A stretch of DNA of 64,000 nucleotides from Kangiella shandongensis (GCF_020005365.1 NZ_JACNML010000013.1:1-64000); one strand, 5' to 3'; shown: positions 53,844-63,501, counted from the stretch's first letter. Translations and numbers: made by a program. The notes: generated from the letters alone by a model not told the origin.

Positions 53844-54494
53844 ATGCCAATATCCAAAGGCAAAAAATCCATTTTTATGCATTATCAACAGGCTAAATAT
53901 TTACTTGGGGCAGCAAAACTGGCTCAGTTACCCACAGACGAAGGCATCGAAGTTGCTTTCGCTGGTCGTTCCAACGCTGGTAAATCCAGCGCCCTTAATG
54001 CTCTGACCCAGCAAAAAAGCTTGGCCCGAACCAGTAAGACGCCAGGGAGAACACAGCTGATTAACGTTTTTACCCTGACCGATAGTGCGCGCCTGATCGA
54101 TCTTCCTGGCTACGGCTACGCCAAAGTCTCAGAATCCACCAAGCAATTATGGCAGGAAGAACTGTCCCGTTACCTACAAGAGCGCCGGTGTTTGCAGGGC
54201 CTCATTTTACTGATGGATATTCGCCACTTTCTTAAAGAAACCGATCAGCAAATCCTCGCCTGGGCACATGAAGTCGGACTCCCCGTGCATTGTTTATTGA
54301 GTAAAGCGGATAAACTTAAACAGGGCGCCAAGTCCAAAGCTCTGATGCAGTGCAAAAAGCAGTTAGAGACCATTCACCCGGAAGCGACGGTTCAGGCCTT
54401 CTCAGCCACCAAAAAGCATGGCCTTGACCAACTTTTAGCCAAACTGGATGCGTGGTACGCTAGTGCTGAGCCAAGCATCGAGCAAGAGGACTGA
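53844..54494 (+). CDS. engB: ribosome biogenesis GTPase YihA/EngB
   Basis: An essential GTPase for 50S assembly and cell division. G1 is FAGRSNAGKSSALNALTQQK near residue 40; RTSKTPGRTQLINVFTL is G2, RLIDLPGYGYAKVSE is G3, LLSKADKLKQG is G4 and FSATKKHG is G5. Several starts are possible (GTG 53817, ATG 53844, ATG 53877), none with a good ribosome site; 53844 best fits family length at 216 residues. It diverges from cytochrome c4. Confidence 0.93.
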   Translation: MPISKGKKSIFMHYQQAKYLLGAAKLAQLPTDEGIEVAFAGRSNAGKSSALNALTQQKSLARTSKTPGRTQLINVFTLTDSARLIDLPGYGYAKVSESTKQLWQEELSRYLQERRCLQGLILLMDIRHFLKETDQQILAWAHEVGLPVHCLLSKADKLKQGAKSKALMQCKKQLETIHPEATVQAFSATKKHGLDQLLAKLDAWYASAEPSIEQED

Positions 54495-54499
54495 ACTCA

Positions 54500-55372
54500 A
54501 TGATAAAACAATTTCTACAAACTGTACTGACAGTATTTGTGATCTTTTTTAGCGCAGCCTCTTATGCCGCTGAACAAGAGCAGCCAAAGCAACAAGAACC
54601 CGCTTTACAAAAAACCAGTAATTATCAACCGCTCATCGAGCGCTATATACTGGATGAGTTAAAGTCCGTGCGTCAGGATCAACAGGCTTTACGTGCCGAT
54701 ATTGAAGAAAAGGTCGCGCACGCCCGTCTCGATGCGACCGATCGCGCCGTTCGCTATACCGCCGATACACTGAACAATATGTTCATTATCATCACCACCG
54801 CTGCGTCTATTCTGGTGATTATGGGTTGGCGCTCCATGCGTGACGTCAAGAGCAAACTCAATGAAGTCGTGGAAACCAAAATCAATGAACTAACCAGCGA
54901 GTACGAAGACAGGTTGCTCGAGCTTGAAAATAAAGTGAAGCGTCGCTCGCAGGAAATTATCGATGCTCAGGAAGACATATCCAAAGCCAACGAAATCCAC
55001 TCGATCTGGATGCGGGCGGGTCTCGAAACCAACATGCACCAGAAAATAAAACTATACGACGAAATTCTGGCCATCAACCCCGAAGATATTGAAGCGCTGA
55101 TCTATAAAGCCGATGCCGCTTATGAACTGGGTGATTACGAATGGGCCTTCAGCCTTGCCAATCGTGCGATTGAACAGGATGAAGAGTATGGTTTGGCCTA
55201 CTGGCAACGCGCCTGTGCCAATGCTGCCAACGGTGCTGTGCAGGAAGCGATCAGCGATATCAAAATTGCCATAGAAAAGGCGCCCAAACTAGCCGACGAA
55301 TTAGAACGAGAGCCTGCTTTCGAAGACCTACATAAACTGGAAGAGTTCGAAGCACTCATGCCTCAGGTTTGA
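54500..55372 (+). CDS. membrane protein with coiled coil and TPR region
   Basis: A 290-residue protein coded 5 bases after engB. Signal peptide about 1-23 (FLQTVLTVFVIFFSAASYA), then a polar stretch and a coiled coil (YILDELKSVRQDQQALRADI). A membrane helix lies near residue 95 (MFIIITTAASILVIMGW), followed by another coiled coil and a TPR-like end: LYDEILAINPEDIEALIYKA, AYELGDYEWAFSLANRAIEQ and AYWQRACANAANGAVQEAIS. No family name is certain. It ends at a bidirectional terminator. Confidence 0.75.
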   Translation: MIKQFLQTVLTVFVIFFSAASYAAEQEQPKQQEPALQKTSNYQPLIERYILDELKSVRQDQQALRADIEEKVAHARLDATDRAVRYTADTLNNMFIIITTAASILVIMGWRSMRDVKSKLNEVVETKINELTSEYEDRLLELENKVKRRSQEIIDAQEDISKANEIHSIWMRAGLETNMHQKIKLYDEILAINPEDIEALIYKADAAYELGDYEWAFSLANRAIEQDEEYGLAYWQRACANAANGAVQEAISDIKIAIEKAPKLADELEREPAFEDLHKLEEFEALMPQV

Positions 55373-55386
55373 TTCTAATATCTAAT

Positions 55387-55417
55387 AAAAAAGCCAGCTA
55401 AATGCTGGCTTTTTTAT
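55387..55417. terminator. bidirectional terminator
   Basis: AAAAAGCCAGC at 55388-55398 and GCTGGCTTTTT at 55404-55414 form an 11-bp stem with loop TAAAT. It serves both the engB/TPR transcript and the convergent lipoprotein gene. Confidence 0.9.
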
Positions 55418-55418
55418 T

Positions 55419-57641
55419 TTACAAATCGAGTTCCAAAGGGAATTCAGAGTACTTATTCCAGTACCTGGTTGATAACATCTCAAAACTCCATACCTCTTTG
55501 AGCTCCTCGCTAACTTCACCCTCAAATAATGGATGATAGTTAAATTTGTGATTATTTGTCACATAGACTCTATCTTCTTCAATTTTAAATAAGTCGATCT
55601 CTCTGCGATTTAGTAAGAAACAGTCAGGGTTTCCTGCATCCGGTAAACATCCGTTAAAGCTTAAGTCTGTGTATCGCTCAACAATTAGCAATCCATCCTC
55701 AAGATGCCATAAAAGCGGATCCTTCTTATACTCATCCGCTTCAGCAATCCCATTGCCGTTATTGTCGTGCCCTCTGATCCAGTCTCCTGCACCACCAGCT
55801 TTTAAATGCAAGACAAATGAAAGTTCATCTCTTGTTATCTCGTAAGGAAGATCATAGAATCCGATAACTTCTTCCTCGGTCCAAAGTGTAGATTGGTTTC
55901 TTTTACCTGTATACCCAGTTATGAAACCAAGAAAATCACCGCCTATAGCATTTATTGTTACACCGACAAAATCGTCACGGTACTTTTCAATAGTAATGAC
56001 TGCATTTGCTAAATTCAGTACCAAATTAGAGTTATTATTAATTCCCCAGCTCCCACTACCTAACTCTGAATGAGTATCTGTAACCGTGCCATTCTCGTTC
56101 AGTGTAAAGCTACCAGCTTCCTTTGTAATATCATTATACAAGTCACCATAAGATGTATTGTAAGTAACTAACTCATGTAGCATTTCCGCATTAAGTGGAA
56201 GCATCATCGTGCCAGGCGTCTCACTCAACTCCGCAGGTTTCAATGTTTTTGCCATTAAAGCCAATCCTGAAGTATCAAATGGCTCATCTGGATAGTAATT
56301 TGGATACAATGAACTTTCGTAGTGGTAGTATCCGATCGTACGAACTATAACCAAGTCGAAAGTAGCAAAAGATTGGACCAGATCATACTCCTTGCTGCTA
56401 TAGACTTTATGCTTTATAAACTGAGCATCAAAGCCACCGACATCTTTCATTACCGCTGATTCAGTAATGGTCTTTTCTTCAAGCTCGGCATTTATCTTCC
56501 CATCCACTATGGTTGCATAAGCTCCCTGAACAACAGTTTCATCCAGATATTGGTTATTATCAAAATCTATTTTTTGAGCAGCGTAGTTCAAAGCACCGGT
56601 CAAGGGTGCATAAAAAGATGGTTGCTCTGAGTAGGTGTTACGATTTCTTAACTGCTCAATAATTGTTGAACTCGCAGTGTTAAAGTCTGATCCATATGAG
56701 TCTTTTATCTCTGCTAAAAACTCTCTGGCCATAAACTCACTAGAAGCCAACTCCCATGTCGTAGCAGTGCCCGCTGGCAACTCAAACTCTGGGTTGGTAT
56801 CTGACTGTTCAACAATCAACTTAATTCCTGCTGCTAAGCTTACAATGTCATAACCAGAATAATTTTTTAGGCTGGCTTGGTAAGTTGCTCTATCAGCTGG
56901 CAATTGATTACCGTTATTGATGGTCGCTAATGCAAGCATCGCTGTCGCTGTTTCCGAAATCTCAAGTGGCAGGTACTCATCACTGGTTACAACACTATCG
57001 CTACCAGCACTATCCACTAGAGCTGAAACACTACCAATTGCCGACTTGAGGCTAACAAAGCCCTGTGCTCCCACTCCTTTAGCAGAAAGAATAGCGAACT
57101 CATTATCTGTATCAGCATCTTCATCAAACTCAATAGTAAGTTCATACTGACCATCGGAGCCTGCGGTAGTTGAGAAGTCTTGGCCGAAAACTGTGATGCT
57201 AATTTCTGCATTTGCTATCGGTTCCTCCGTAGCAAATCCCCGCATGGTAAGCTTCTCTTCATTAACCGGTGATACAACAACTTGCACTGTATCTTTAGCC
57301 GTTGCACCTTCGTTATCTTCAACAATTAATTCGAATTCTAAGGTTAGTTCAGTCTTAGCCACAGGAGCAGTGAACGTTAAATTTGCAGTATCCGCTGCAG
57401 CAAGCTCTACAGCCTCACCAGAAGTCTGAGCCCAGCTGTAGCTTGAGACAGAACCATCGCTGTCTGAACCAGAGCCCTCTACTGTAACTTCTGTTTGTTC
57501 ATCAACGGTCAGATCTTGACCAGCATCGGCTGTTGGTTTCTGGTTGGTCGGCTCAGAATCGTCAGAGCCCCCACCCGAGCAGGCTGCCACAGTTAGCGCT
57601 AAAAAAGATAATGATAGAAAACGCGAAATGCCTTTATTCAT
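55419..57641 (-). CDS. large surface-type lipoprotein with PKD-like domain
   Basis: A 740-residue protein starting MNKGISRFLSLSFLALTVAA followed by lipobox Cys 21 and a Gly/Ser/Asp-rich linker. Residues about 34-130 resemble a PKD/REJ-type Ig domain (PTADAGQDLTVDEQTEVTVE, then SGSDSDGSVSSYSWAQTSGE). A second beta domain follows near 135-200 (AEISITVFGQDFSTTAGSDG). The rest, 220-740, is unlike anything I know and contains acidic loops such as HDNNGNGIAEADEYKKDPLL, similar to a Ca-binding EF-type loop. Likely an outer-membrane, exposed lipoprotein; function unknown. Confidence 0.7.
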   Translation of the reverse strand: MNKGISRFLSLSFLALTVAACSGGGSDDSEPTNQKPTADAGQDLTVDEQTEVTVEGSGSDSDGSVSSYSWAQTSGEAVELAAADTANLTFTAPVAKTELTLEFELIVEDNEGATAKDTVQVVVSPVNEEKLTMRGFATEEPIANAEISITVFGQDFSTTAGSDGQYELTIEFDEDADTDNEFAILSAKGVGAQGFVSLKSAIGSVSALVDSAGSDSVVTSDEYLPLEISETATAMLALATINNGNQLPADRATYQASLKNYSGYDIVSLAAGIKLIVEQSDTNPEFELPAGTATTWELASSEFMAREFLAEIKDSYGSDFNTASSTIIEQLRNRNTYSEQPSFYAPLTGALNYAAQKIDFDNNQYLDETVVQGAYATIVDGKINAELEEKTITESAVMKDVGGFDAQFIKHKVYSSKEYDLVQSFATFDLVIVRTIGYYHYESSLYPNYYPDEPFDTSGLALMAKTLKPAELSETPGTMMLPLNAEMLHELVTYNTSYGDLYNDITKEAGSFTLNENGTVTDTHSELGSGSWGINNNSNLVLNLANAVITIEKYRDDFVGVTINAIGGDFLGFITGYTGKRNQSTLWTEEEVIGFYDLPYEITRDELSFVLHLKAGGAGDWIRGHDNNGNGIAEADEYKKDPLLWHLEDGLLIVERYTDLSFNGCLPDAGNPDCFLLNRREIDLFKIEEDRVYVTNNHKFNYHPLFEGEVSEELKEVWSFEMLSTRYWNKYSEFPLELDL

Positions 57642-57757
57642 TATTTTGTCCTTTATGATTTGTCGTTAATATAATTTTTCGCGCGGTATATTAACCGAAA
57701 TGAGAAATTATAACTAGTTCAAATTTTGAACGGACTAAATAAAAAACATACAGATAT

Positions 57758-57893
57758 AAAAAAAGGGGTGGCCTGAGGGAACATAGGCACCACCCCAAAT
57801 ACGCAATCCAGCTTGGGGAGGCCGAATTGCAAAGTCCCGCTGAAAGGAGGGAGTCGCGGGGAGCACTTCATTGTGCTCAGTAACATAGACCCT
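57758..57893 (-). ncRNA. candidate sRNA downstream of polA
   Basis: The minus strand of this gap can fold into about 135 nt of structured RNA. Hairpin GAGCAC/GTGCTC is near the 5' end; CCCGC/GCGGG has a loop with CTCCCTCCTTT, and GCAATTC/GGATTGC has a loop with CCTCCCC. A GC-rich stem (GGGGTGG.../...CCACCCC) is followed by seven T residues at 57764-57758, a classic Rho-independent end. A -10-like CTATAC lies at 57900-57895. The locus between polA and engB is where Spot 42 (E. coli) and ErsA (Pseudomonas) lie. The loops are anti-Shine-Dalgarno. The 377-base gap 57642-58018 holds no other credible gene. Confidence 0.6.
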
Positions 57894-58018
57894 CGTATAG
57901 ATGGTTTGTTTCAAGAATTTTGTAAGGTTGTGTAAAGAAAATTTCAAAGTGTGAAACTAAGCGACGTTAGCACCAGAAAACGGCACTATGTCACACGTAA
58001 AGCGATAAATGGCGCAAG

Positions 58019-60742
58019 TTAGTGCGCCTCTTCCCAGTTATCGCCCACACCAACGTCAGCGATCAGAGGCACAGACAGTTCGGCCACATCAGCCATCAGC
58101 TGAGGAATCTTTTGCTGTGCTAAACTCAGGTACTGCTCCTCGACTTCAAACACCAGCTCATCGTGCACCTGCATGATCATTTTAATCCCCGGTTGGGACA
58201 GTAACCACTGATCCACTTCGATCATGGCTAACTTAATAATGTCTGCCGCACTACCCTGCATCGGTGCGTTGATCGCGGTGCGCTCGGCAGCTTTACGACG
58301 CATGCCATTTTTCGAATGTATTTCGGGCAGATACAGACGACGACCGTAAAGGGTTTCGACATAACCCTTATCCGCTGCTTTGGCGCGGGTATTATCCATG
58401 TAGGCCTCCACGCCCGGGTAACGAGCGAAGTAGGTATTGATATAATCCTGTGCCGTATTGCGATCGGTACCAATCTGCTTGGCCAAGCCAAAGGCCGACA
58501 TACCATATATCAAGCCAAAATTAATCGCTTTGGCGTCCCGACGCTGGTTATCGGAAACCTCTTCTAACGGTACATCGAATACCTCCGATGCAGTGGCCGC
58601 ATGCACATCCAGGCCATCCTCAAATGCTTTTAACAGTCCTTTGTCTTGCGACAGGTGAGCCATAATACGCAGTTCAATTTGAGAGTAATCCGCTGCCAGC
58701 ACCTTACAGCCTTCTGGTGCAATAAATGCAGTACGGATACTACGTCCTTCCGGAGACTTTATCGGGATATTCTGCAGGTTCGGCTCCGTCGAAGACAAAC
58801 GGCCCGTCGCAGCAATGGCCTGATGGTACGACGTATGAACGCGCTTGGTTTGTGGGTTGATCATTTGTGGCAGCTTGTCAGTATAGGTCGACTTCAGTTT
58901 ACTCAAACCGCGGTGCTCAAGGATTCGTTTTGGCAGAGGGTAATCCAGCGCCAGCTCTTGCAACACTTCCTCTGCTGTCGAAGGTTGGCCTTTTGGCGTT
59001 TTCTTGATGATCGGCAGTTCCAGCTCTTCAAACAAAATCGCCTGTAACTGCTTAGGTGAGCCCAAATTAAACTCTTTGCCTGCGATATCAAAGGCTTCCG
59101 CTTCCAGCTCTTTCAACCGCTTTTCAAATTGTCGACTTTTCTCCAGCAACAACTTACCATCGACCAGAACACCGTTTCGCTCTACCTTTGAGAGAATGCT
59201 CAACAACGGTATTTCAATATGTTGGAACACTTGGGTCGGGCCTTCTTCCTTCTTTAACTCAGCCCATAACTTCTGATGCAACTTCATGGTAATGTCAGCA
59301 TCTTCCGCGGCATAGGGTGAAGCTTTTTCCAGCTCGATCTGATCGAAGGTTAACTGGTTCTTGCCTTTACCAGCAATTTCCTCGAACTTAATATTGGCAT
59401 GGTTTAAGTGCTTTAACGCCAACGAATCCATATCATGGCGGCTCGCTACCGAATTTAAGCAATAAGACTCGAGCATGGTATCAAATTCAATGCCCCTCAG
59501 CTTAATATCGTAGCGCGCCAACACACTCATATCGTATTTCAGGTTCTGCCCAACCTTTTTCACCTCTTCACTTTCCAACAGAGGCTTTATCGTCTTCAAC
59601 ACATCATCCCTGTCCAGCTGTTTTGGCGCGCCCATATAACTGTGAGCAAACGGCAAGTAGGCGGCTGCGCCATTATCTAAAGCGAACGACATGCCTACCA
59701 GTTCCGCTTCCATATAATTCAAGCTGGTGGTTTCAGTATCGAAGGCGAATAAATCCGCTTTCTTTAACTTTTCCAGCCACTTGTCGAAGTCTTTCTGCTC
59801 TAAAATTGTTTCATACTTACTGCGGTCGATGCCTGATTCTTCGGCTTCTTCTTCGGCTATTTCCTCACCACCTTCCTTCAACACTTCGGTTAACCAACGA
59901 CGGAACTCCATTTTGCCGTACAACTCTTTTAATTCACCCAGGTCCGGCTTATTTAAGGTTAGCTCTTCAGGTTTGTAGTCCAGCTCACAGTCCAGCTTGA
60001 TGGTCGCCAGTTCGTAAGACAGCGGCAACTGCGGTAAAGCTTCGCGCAGATTTTCGCCAATTTTGCCACCAATTTTATCGGCATTTTCCATGACGCCATC
60101 CAGTGAGCCGTACTCATTCAACCACTTAACCGCGGTTTTCGGCCCACATTTATTGACACCAGGAATATTATCAACCTTATCCCCGACCAGCGCTAAATAA
60201 TCGATAATCTGCTCCGGCTTCACACCAAACTTCTCAATCACGCGCTCATAATCAGTGATCGGGTGATTCTTATCCATGGTGTTAATCAGGGTCACGTGCT
60301 GACTGACTAGTTGCGCCATATCCTTATCGCCTGTCGAGATCAGTGTTTCACGCCCCTCAGCGCACGCCTGCTTGGCCAGAGTGCCAATCACATCATCCGC
60401 TTCGACACCATCGATCACCAGCAACGGCAACCCCATGGCTTCAACGATCTGATGGATGGGCTCAATCTGCTGGCGCAGGTCTTCCGGCATTGGCGGACGG
60501 TTAGCCTTATATTCTGGGTACAGGTCGTTGCGGAAGGTTTTACCCTTTGCATCAAAGACCACCGCCATATGGCTAGGCTGGTATTCGTTAATTAAGCTTT
60601 TCAACATATTAATCACGCCAAACACGGCTCCGGTCATCATACCTTCCGAATTTGTCATACGCTGTAATTGCGGCACATGATAGGCACGGAATAAATAAGA
60701 CGAACCATCGACGAGGATAAAAGGGGTTTGTTGTTTTGACAT
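58019..60742 (-). CDS. polA: DNA polymerase I
   Basis: A 907-residue polymerase with all three domains. 5'-nuclease: FILVDGSSYLFRAYHV at the start and GVEADDVIGTLAKQA near 115. 3'-5' exonuclease: LFAFDTETTSLNYMEAELVG near 345 and KYDMSVLARYD, YAAEDADITMKLH, so proofreading residues are kept. Polymerase: ADYSQIELRIMAHLS, RRDAKAINFGLIYGMSAFGL and MIMQVHDELVFEVEE. ATG 60742 is the internal start; the upstream nine codons are less likely. It is on the minus strand, alone, with the sRNA-like locus just downstream. Confidence 0.97.
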   Translation of the reverse strand: MSKQQTPFILVDGSSYLFRAYHVPQLQRMTNSEGMMTGAVFGVINMLKSLINEYQPSHMAVVFDAKGKTFRNDLYPEYKANRPPMPEDLRQQIEPIHQIVEAMGLPLLVIDGVEADDVIGTLAKQACAEGRETLISTGDKDMAQLVSQHVTLINTMDKNHPITDYERVIEKFGVKPEQIIDYLALVGDKVDNIPGVNKCGPKTAVKWLNEYGSLDGVMENADKIGGKIGENLREALPQLPLSYELATIKLDCELDYKPEELTLNKPDLGELKELYGKMEFRRWLTEVLKEGGEEIAEEEAEESGIDRSKYETILEQKDFDKWLEKLKKADLFAFDTETTSLNYMEAELVGMSFALDNGAAAYLPFAHSYMGAPKQLDRDDVLKTIKPLLESEEVKKVGQNLKYDMSVLARYDIKLRGIEFDTMLESYCLNSVASRHDMDSLALKHLNHANIKFEEIAGKGKNQLTFDQIELEKASPYAAEDADITMKLHQKLWAELKKEEGPTQVFQHIEIPLLSILSKVERNGVLVDGKLLLEKSRQFEKRLKELEAEAFDIAGKEFNLGSPKQLQAILFEELELPIIKKTPKGQPSTAEEVLQELALDYPLPKRILEHRGLSKLKSTYTDKLPQMINPQTKRVHTSYHQAIAATGRLSSTEPNLQNIPIKSPEGRSIRTAFIAPEGCKVLAADYSQIELRIMAHLSQDKGLLKAFEDGLDVHAATASEVFDVPLEEVSDNQRRDAKAINFGLIYGMSAFGLAKQIGTDRNTAQDYINTYFARYPGVEAYMDNTRAKAADKGYVETLYGRRLYLPEIHSKNGMRRKAAERTAINAPMQGSAADIIKLAMIEVDQWLLSQPGIKMIMQVHDELVFEVEEQYLSLAQQKIPQLMADVAELSVPLIADVGVGDNWEEAH

Positions 60743-60842
60743 GATTAATTGCTGTTTTTCGGAATTCAATTAAGTTTAACGTAACTTAGTTAACAATCCT
60801 ATATGCCCATAAAAATAAGCCCCGGCTGATCGAGTCTTCCGG

Positions 60843-62501
60843 TTATTTTTTGGTCATAACCCGCGGCTTGCCTCGCTGCGTAATCGTTAACTGAGTTTCT
60901 TCCGTATTGAACTCAATAACGATATCGGCCATATCAAACTTGAAGGTGGTCTGGTTCACCGCTGTCAGCGGAAATGCGGGTTGCCCCGTTGCCTGAGCAT
61001 ATAACTCCTCATCTTTAATCATCACCTGCAATTTAAGATGAAATGAATCTGATGCATAGGTACCTGTATATTGCTCTAACGTTTTCAACGGAACCTTTAC
61101 GACGTCTTTGCTAGCATCCTCAGTAACTTTAGTAAAAATATCGGCCCGACCCGCCTGCTTAATCTCAAACTGCACACCATCCGCATCAAACTGTATTTCG
61201 ATACCCGCTTTAGCATACTCAAAGCGCTCATTGTCAATTGCCGTTAACGGAAATCCTCCCTGTCCTGTAGCCTGACCGTACAACTTTCCATCAACCAAAC
61301 GGATTGAGATATCTAGCGGATGAGTAGTACTCTGATAGTTACCGACAAACTGCCGCAACTGTTCGACCGACAAACTGAACTCTTGACTAAACGTCGGTAC
61401 ATCAACTGCCTTGCCAAAATAGGCATCCAGCATCACGTTATAAATCTGTCGTACATCGTGATTGAGGCCATTACTTAACACCACAGCGGTTATTTGGTGA
61501 TCAGGATAATAGGAAACATGAGAAATAAAGGCTTCGATACCACCATTATGCCAATACCCTTGCAACTCTTTATTGTCCAGCTGATATTGAGTGCCAAAGA
61601 TACCCTTCCCAAAGCCGTCATCCAAACGGATCATCTGCTGCAAACTGCTTTTTTTGATCAGTCTCCCCGAAAACAAAGCCTGCATAAAACGGTTTAAATC
61701 TGCCGGGGTCGACACCAGGGCCCCAGCCGAATAAGCTACCGACATATCCCACTCAGGCACTTTTACCCACTCTTTAAATAGCTGATAGGAATAAGCTTCG
61801 CCATTATCCGGATCAATTCTCCCACCCAGGAACGTATTCTCCAATGCTAATGTCTCAACGATCCTTTCATGCACTACTTCCGCGAAAGGTTTACTTTCTA
61901 TGTCTTCGATAATAAAACCTAACAGTAAGTAATTACTGTTACTGTAAGCACCTTTCTCTCCAGGTTTAAAATCCGACTCGAAACTTTCGAGCTTGCTCAG
62001 AAGGAAAGTCTTGTCTTGAGGCTTCTGATGATAGGTTAAAAAGTCAGGATCAGCGGTATAGTTGTGTATTCCCGAATGATGGTTCAGTAATTGTTTAATA
62101 GTGATAGTTTCTGCATTGACCACTTCAGGATAAAACTCTGACAAGTTCGTATCCAGAGTAAGACGTTTTTCTTCGATCAACTGGAATACAATGGCAGCAG
62201 TAAAAGTTTTTGTAATGGAGCCAATCTTGTATTTATATTGCTTATGGGTTAACTCCGAAACCTTTCCACGAGGCTCAACCGTTGCTCGGTATAGCTCACG
62301 CCTCCCCTTATAAAGAGCAACGCTGCCAAGAAACCGATTATGGTTGGCTAATGCCTCAAAATAGGGATCCAACTGCTCTGTAACAGTGATCGGTTTCGTT
62401 TCTTTCGCGCTGATAGGTTCAGCTATACTAAGGTTTATACCACTAAGAATAGACAGCGCCGCTAGCGATACAGCTGCTGTTTTAATCATTTTTATCCACA
62501 T
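60843..62501 (-). CDS. exported serine hydrolase of the beta-lactamase class C family with tandem C-terminal repeats
   Basis: A 552-residue protein with an N-terminal signal. The serine hydrolase part has the SxxK motif KIGSITKTFTAAIVF near residue 93, YxN in GAYSNSNYLLLGF near 187 and the HxG motif in YWHNGGIEAFISH near 320. Two related C-terminal beta repeats follow, each with LYGQATGQ/LYAQATGQ and FPLTA: one near 390-470 and one near 475-550, of the DUF3471 type. AAGGAG precedes the ATG. Substrate unknown: esterase, peptidase or D-aminopeptidase. A DnaA box lies across its start codon. Confidence 0.88.
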   Translation of the reverse strand: MWIKMIKTAAVSLAALSILSGINLSIAEPISAKETKPITVTEQLDPYFEALANHNRFLGSVALYKGRRELYRATVEPRGKVSELTHKQYKYKIGSITKTFTAAIVFQLIEEKRLTLDTNLSEFYPEVVNAETITIKQLLNHHSGIHNYTADPDFLTYHQKPQDKTFLLSKLESFESDFKPGEKGAYSNSNYLLLGFIIEDIESKPFAEVVHERIVETLALENTFLGGRIDPDNGEAYSYQLFKEWVKVPEWDMSVAYSAGALVSTPADLNRFMQALFSGRLIKKSSLQQMIRLDDGFGKGIFGTQYQLDNKELQGYWHNGGIEAFISHVSYYPDHQITAVVLSNGLNHDVRQIYNVMLDAYFGKAVDVPTFSQEFSLSVEQLRQFVGNYQSTTHPLDISIRLVDGKLYGQATGQGGFPLTAIDNERFEYAKAGIEIQFDADGVQFEIKQAGRADIFTKVTEDASKDVVKVPLKTLEQYTGTYASDSFHLKLQVMIKDEELYAQATGQPAFPLTAVNQTTFKFDMADIVIEFNTEETQLTITQRGKPRVMTKK

Positions 62502-62891
62502 AGAGAGACTCCTTGTTACTACTTCGTTAGACTAACCCATTTACCCGACTGAAAATAACCAATGGTTCTTTTATTTAACGCACAACTTTGAAAGTTATTC
62601 CTTCGCCATTTGTCTCTGCTAAATCTTAACCGCCAGATTGGATCTTTTCCATTAATTACAGTATCTTTGCTTTTCGGTATTTGTGGATTTTTTCCACAAG
62701 AGCACCTTTTCTGTGGATAACTTTGTGCAAAAGTTTCTGAAAACATGACAAATACTGTAATAACAAGACATTTTTAGCTATGGGGATCAAAAATCGTCTT
62801 GCAAAACTAAATATATCAACAGGTTAAGAAGCCAAATAAAAGCGCCACTTTAATTAATAGCTATTTGGCACTATAACTAGCCTGTGGATAA
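62492..62891. other. cluster of DnaA boxes
   Basis: Perfect DnaA 9-mers occur at 62492-62500 (TTATCCACA) and, inverted, at 62712-62720 and 62883-62891 (TGTGGATAA). A one-mismatch box lies at 62690-62698 (TTTTCCACA), paired with TGTGGATTT at 62682-62690 as a TGTGGA/TCCACA palindrome. The region from 62721 to 62882 is AT-rich. The 433-base gap 62502-62934 has no credible gene; a 75-codon frame lacks any ribosome site. This may be an origin, a DnaA-titrating site or a DnaA-controlled promoter region. Confidence 0.6.
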
Positions 62892-62934
62892 CTTGCGGAA
62901 TAACCGCTCACTAAGCACGAAATAAGAGTAATAA

Positions 62935-63501
62935 ATGCTTAAAACTGCGACCCTTAAAACGCTATCATTTTTAGATAATATCACCGAGTGGACAGGGCGA
63001 CTGATTTCCTGGCTCACGCTGTTCATGGCACTGACCGTGATTCTCGTTCTAATCCTTCGTAACTGGTTTGACTTAAGCGCAATCGCGCTTCAGGAATCGG
63101 TGACCTATATGCACGCAGCAGTCTTTATGTTGGGAGCGGCTTTTGCGCTCAAGCACAATGATCACGTCAGGGTCGATGTCTTCTATCAGAGTTTTTCACC
63201 GCGCAAGAAAGCGCTCGTTAATATGTCAGGTTTTGTATTACTACTACTGCCCGTTTGTCTATTCATTTTTATCTACTGTAAAGATTATGTGCTGTTCAGC
63301 TGGGCGTTACGGGAAGATTCCAATCAACCTGGCGGTATTCCATTCATGTATTTGTTGAAAAGTCTCTTACTGGCAATGCCAGTGGCGCTGATTCTTCAGG
63401 GATTTGCCGACTTCTTAAAATGCCTGGCCTACCTGTGTGGCTGGATAGAAGTACCTCAATTGCTGGAAAGCTCACACGACAAGGAGGCCACTCATGCTTG
63501 A
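62935..63501 (+). CDS. TRAP transporter small permease (DctQ type)
   Basis: A 188-residue membrane protein with four hydrophobic helices: RLISWLTLFMALTVILVLIL near residue 22, then QESVTYMHAAVFMLGAAFAL with the family-type charged HNDHVRVDVFY, VLLLLPVCLFIFIYC near 100 and YLLKSLLLAMPVALILQGFA near 140. It stabilises the large permease and substrate protein for import of C4-dicarboxylates or other organic acids with a sodium gradient. It overlaps the large permease gene by 8 bases. A DnaA box lies 44 bases before its ATG. Confidence 0.92.
   Translation: MLKTATLKTLSFLDNITEWTGRLISWLTLFMALTVILVLILRNWFDLSAIALQESVTYMHAAVFMLGAAFALKHNDHVRVDVFYQSFSPRKKALVNMSGFVLLLLPVCLFIFIYCKDYVLFSWALREDSNQPGGIPFMYLLKSLLLAMPVALILQGFADFLKCLAYLCGWIEVPQLLESSHDKEATHA

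Noticed and set aside
57735-57947. 70-codon minus-strand frame downstream of polA
   Set aside because: It lies over the stem-loops and terminator of the sRNA candidate, has no ribosome site, and its composition (Pro, Gly, aromatic clusters) is unlike a protein.
62519-62746. 75-codon minus-strand frame among the DnaA boxes
   Set aside because: No ribosome site, odd composition, and it overlaps the DnaA-box cluster.
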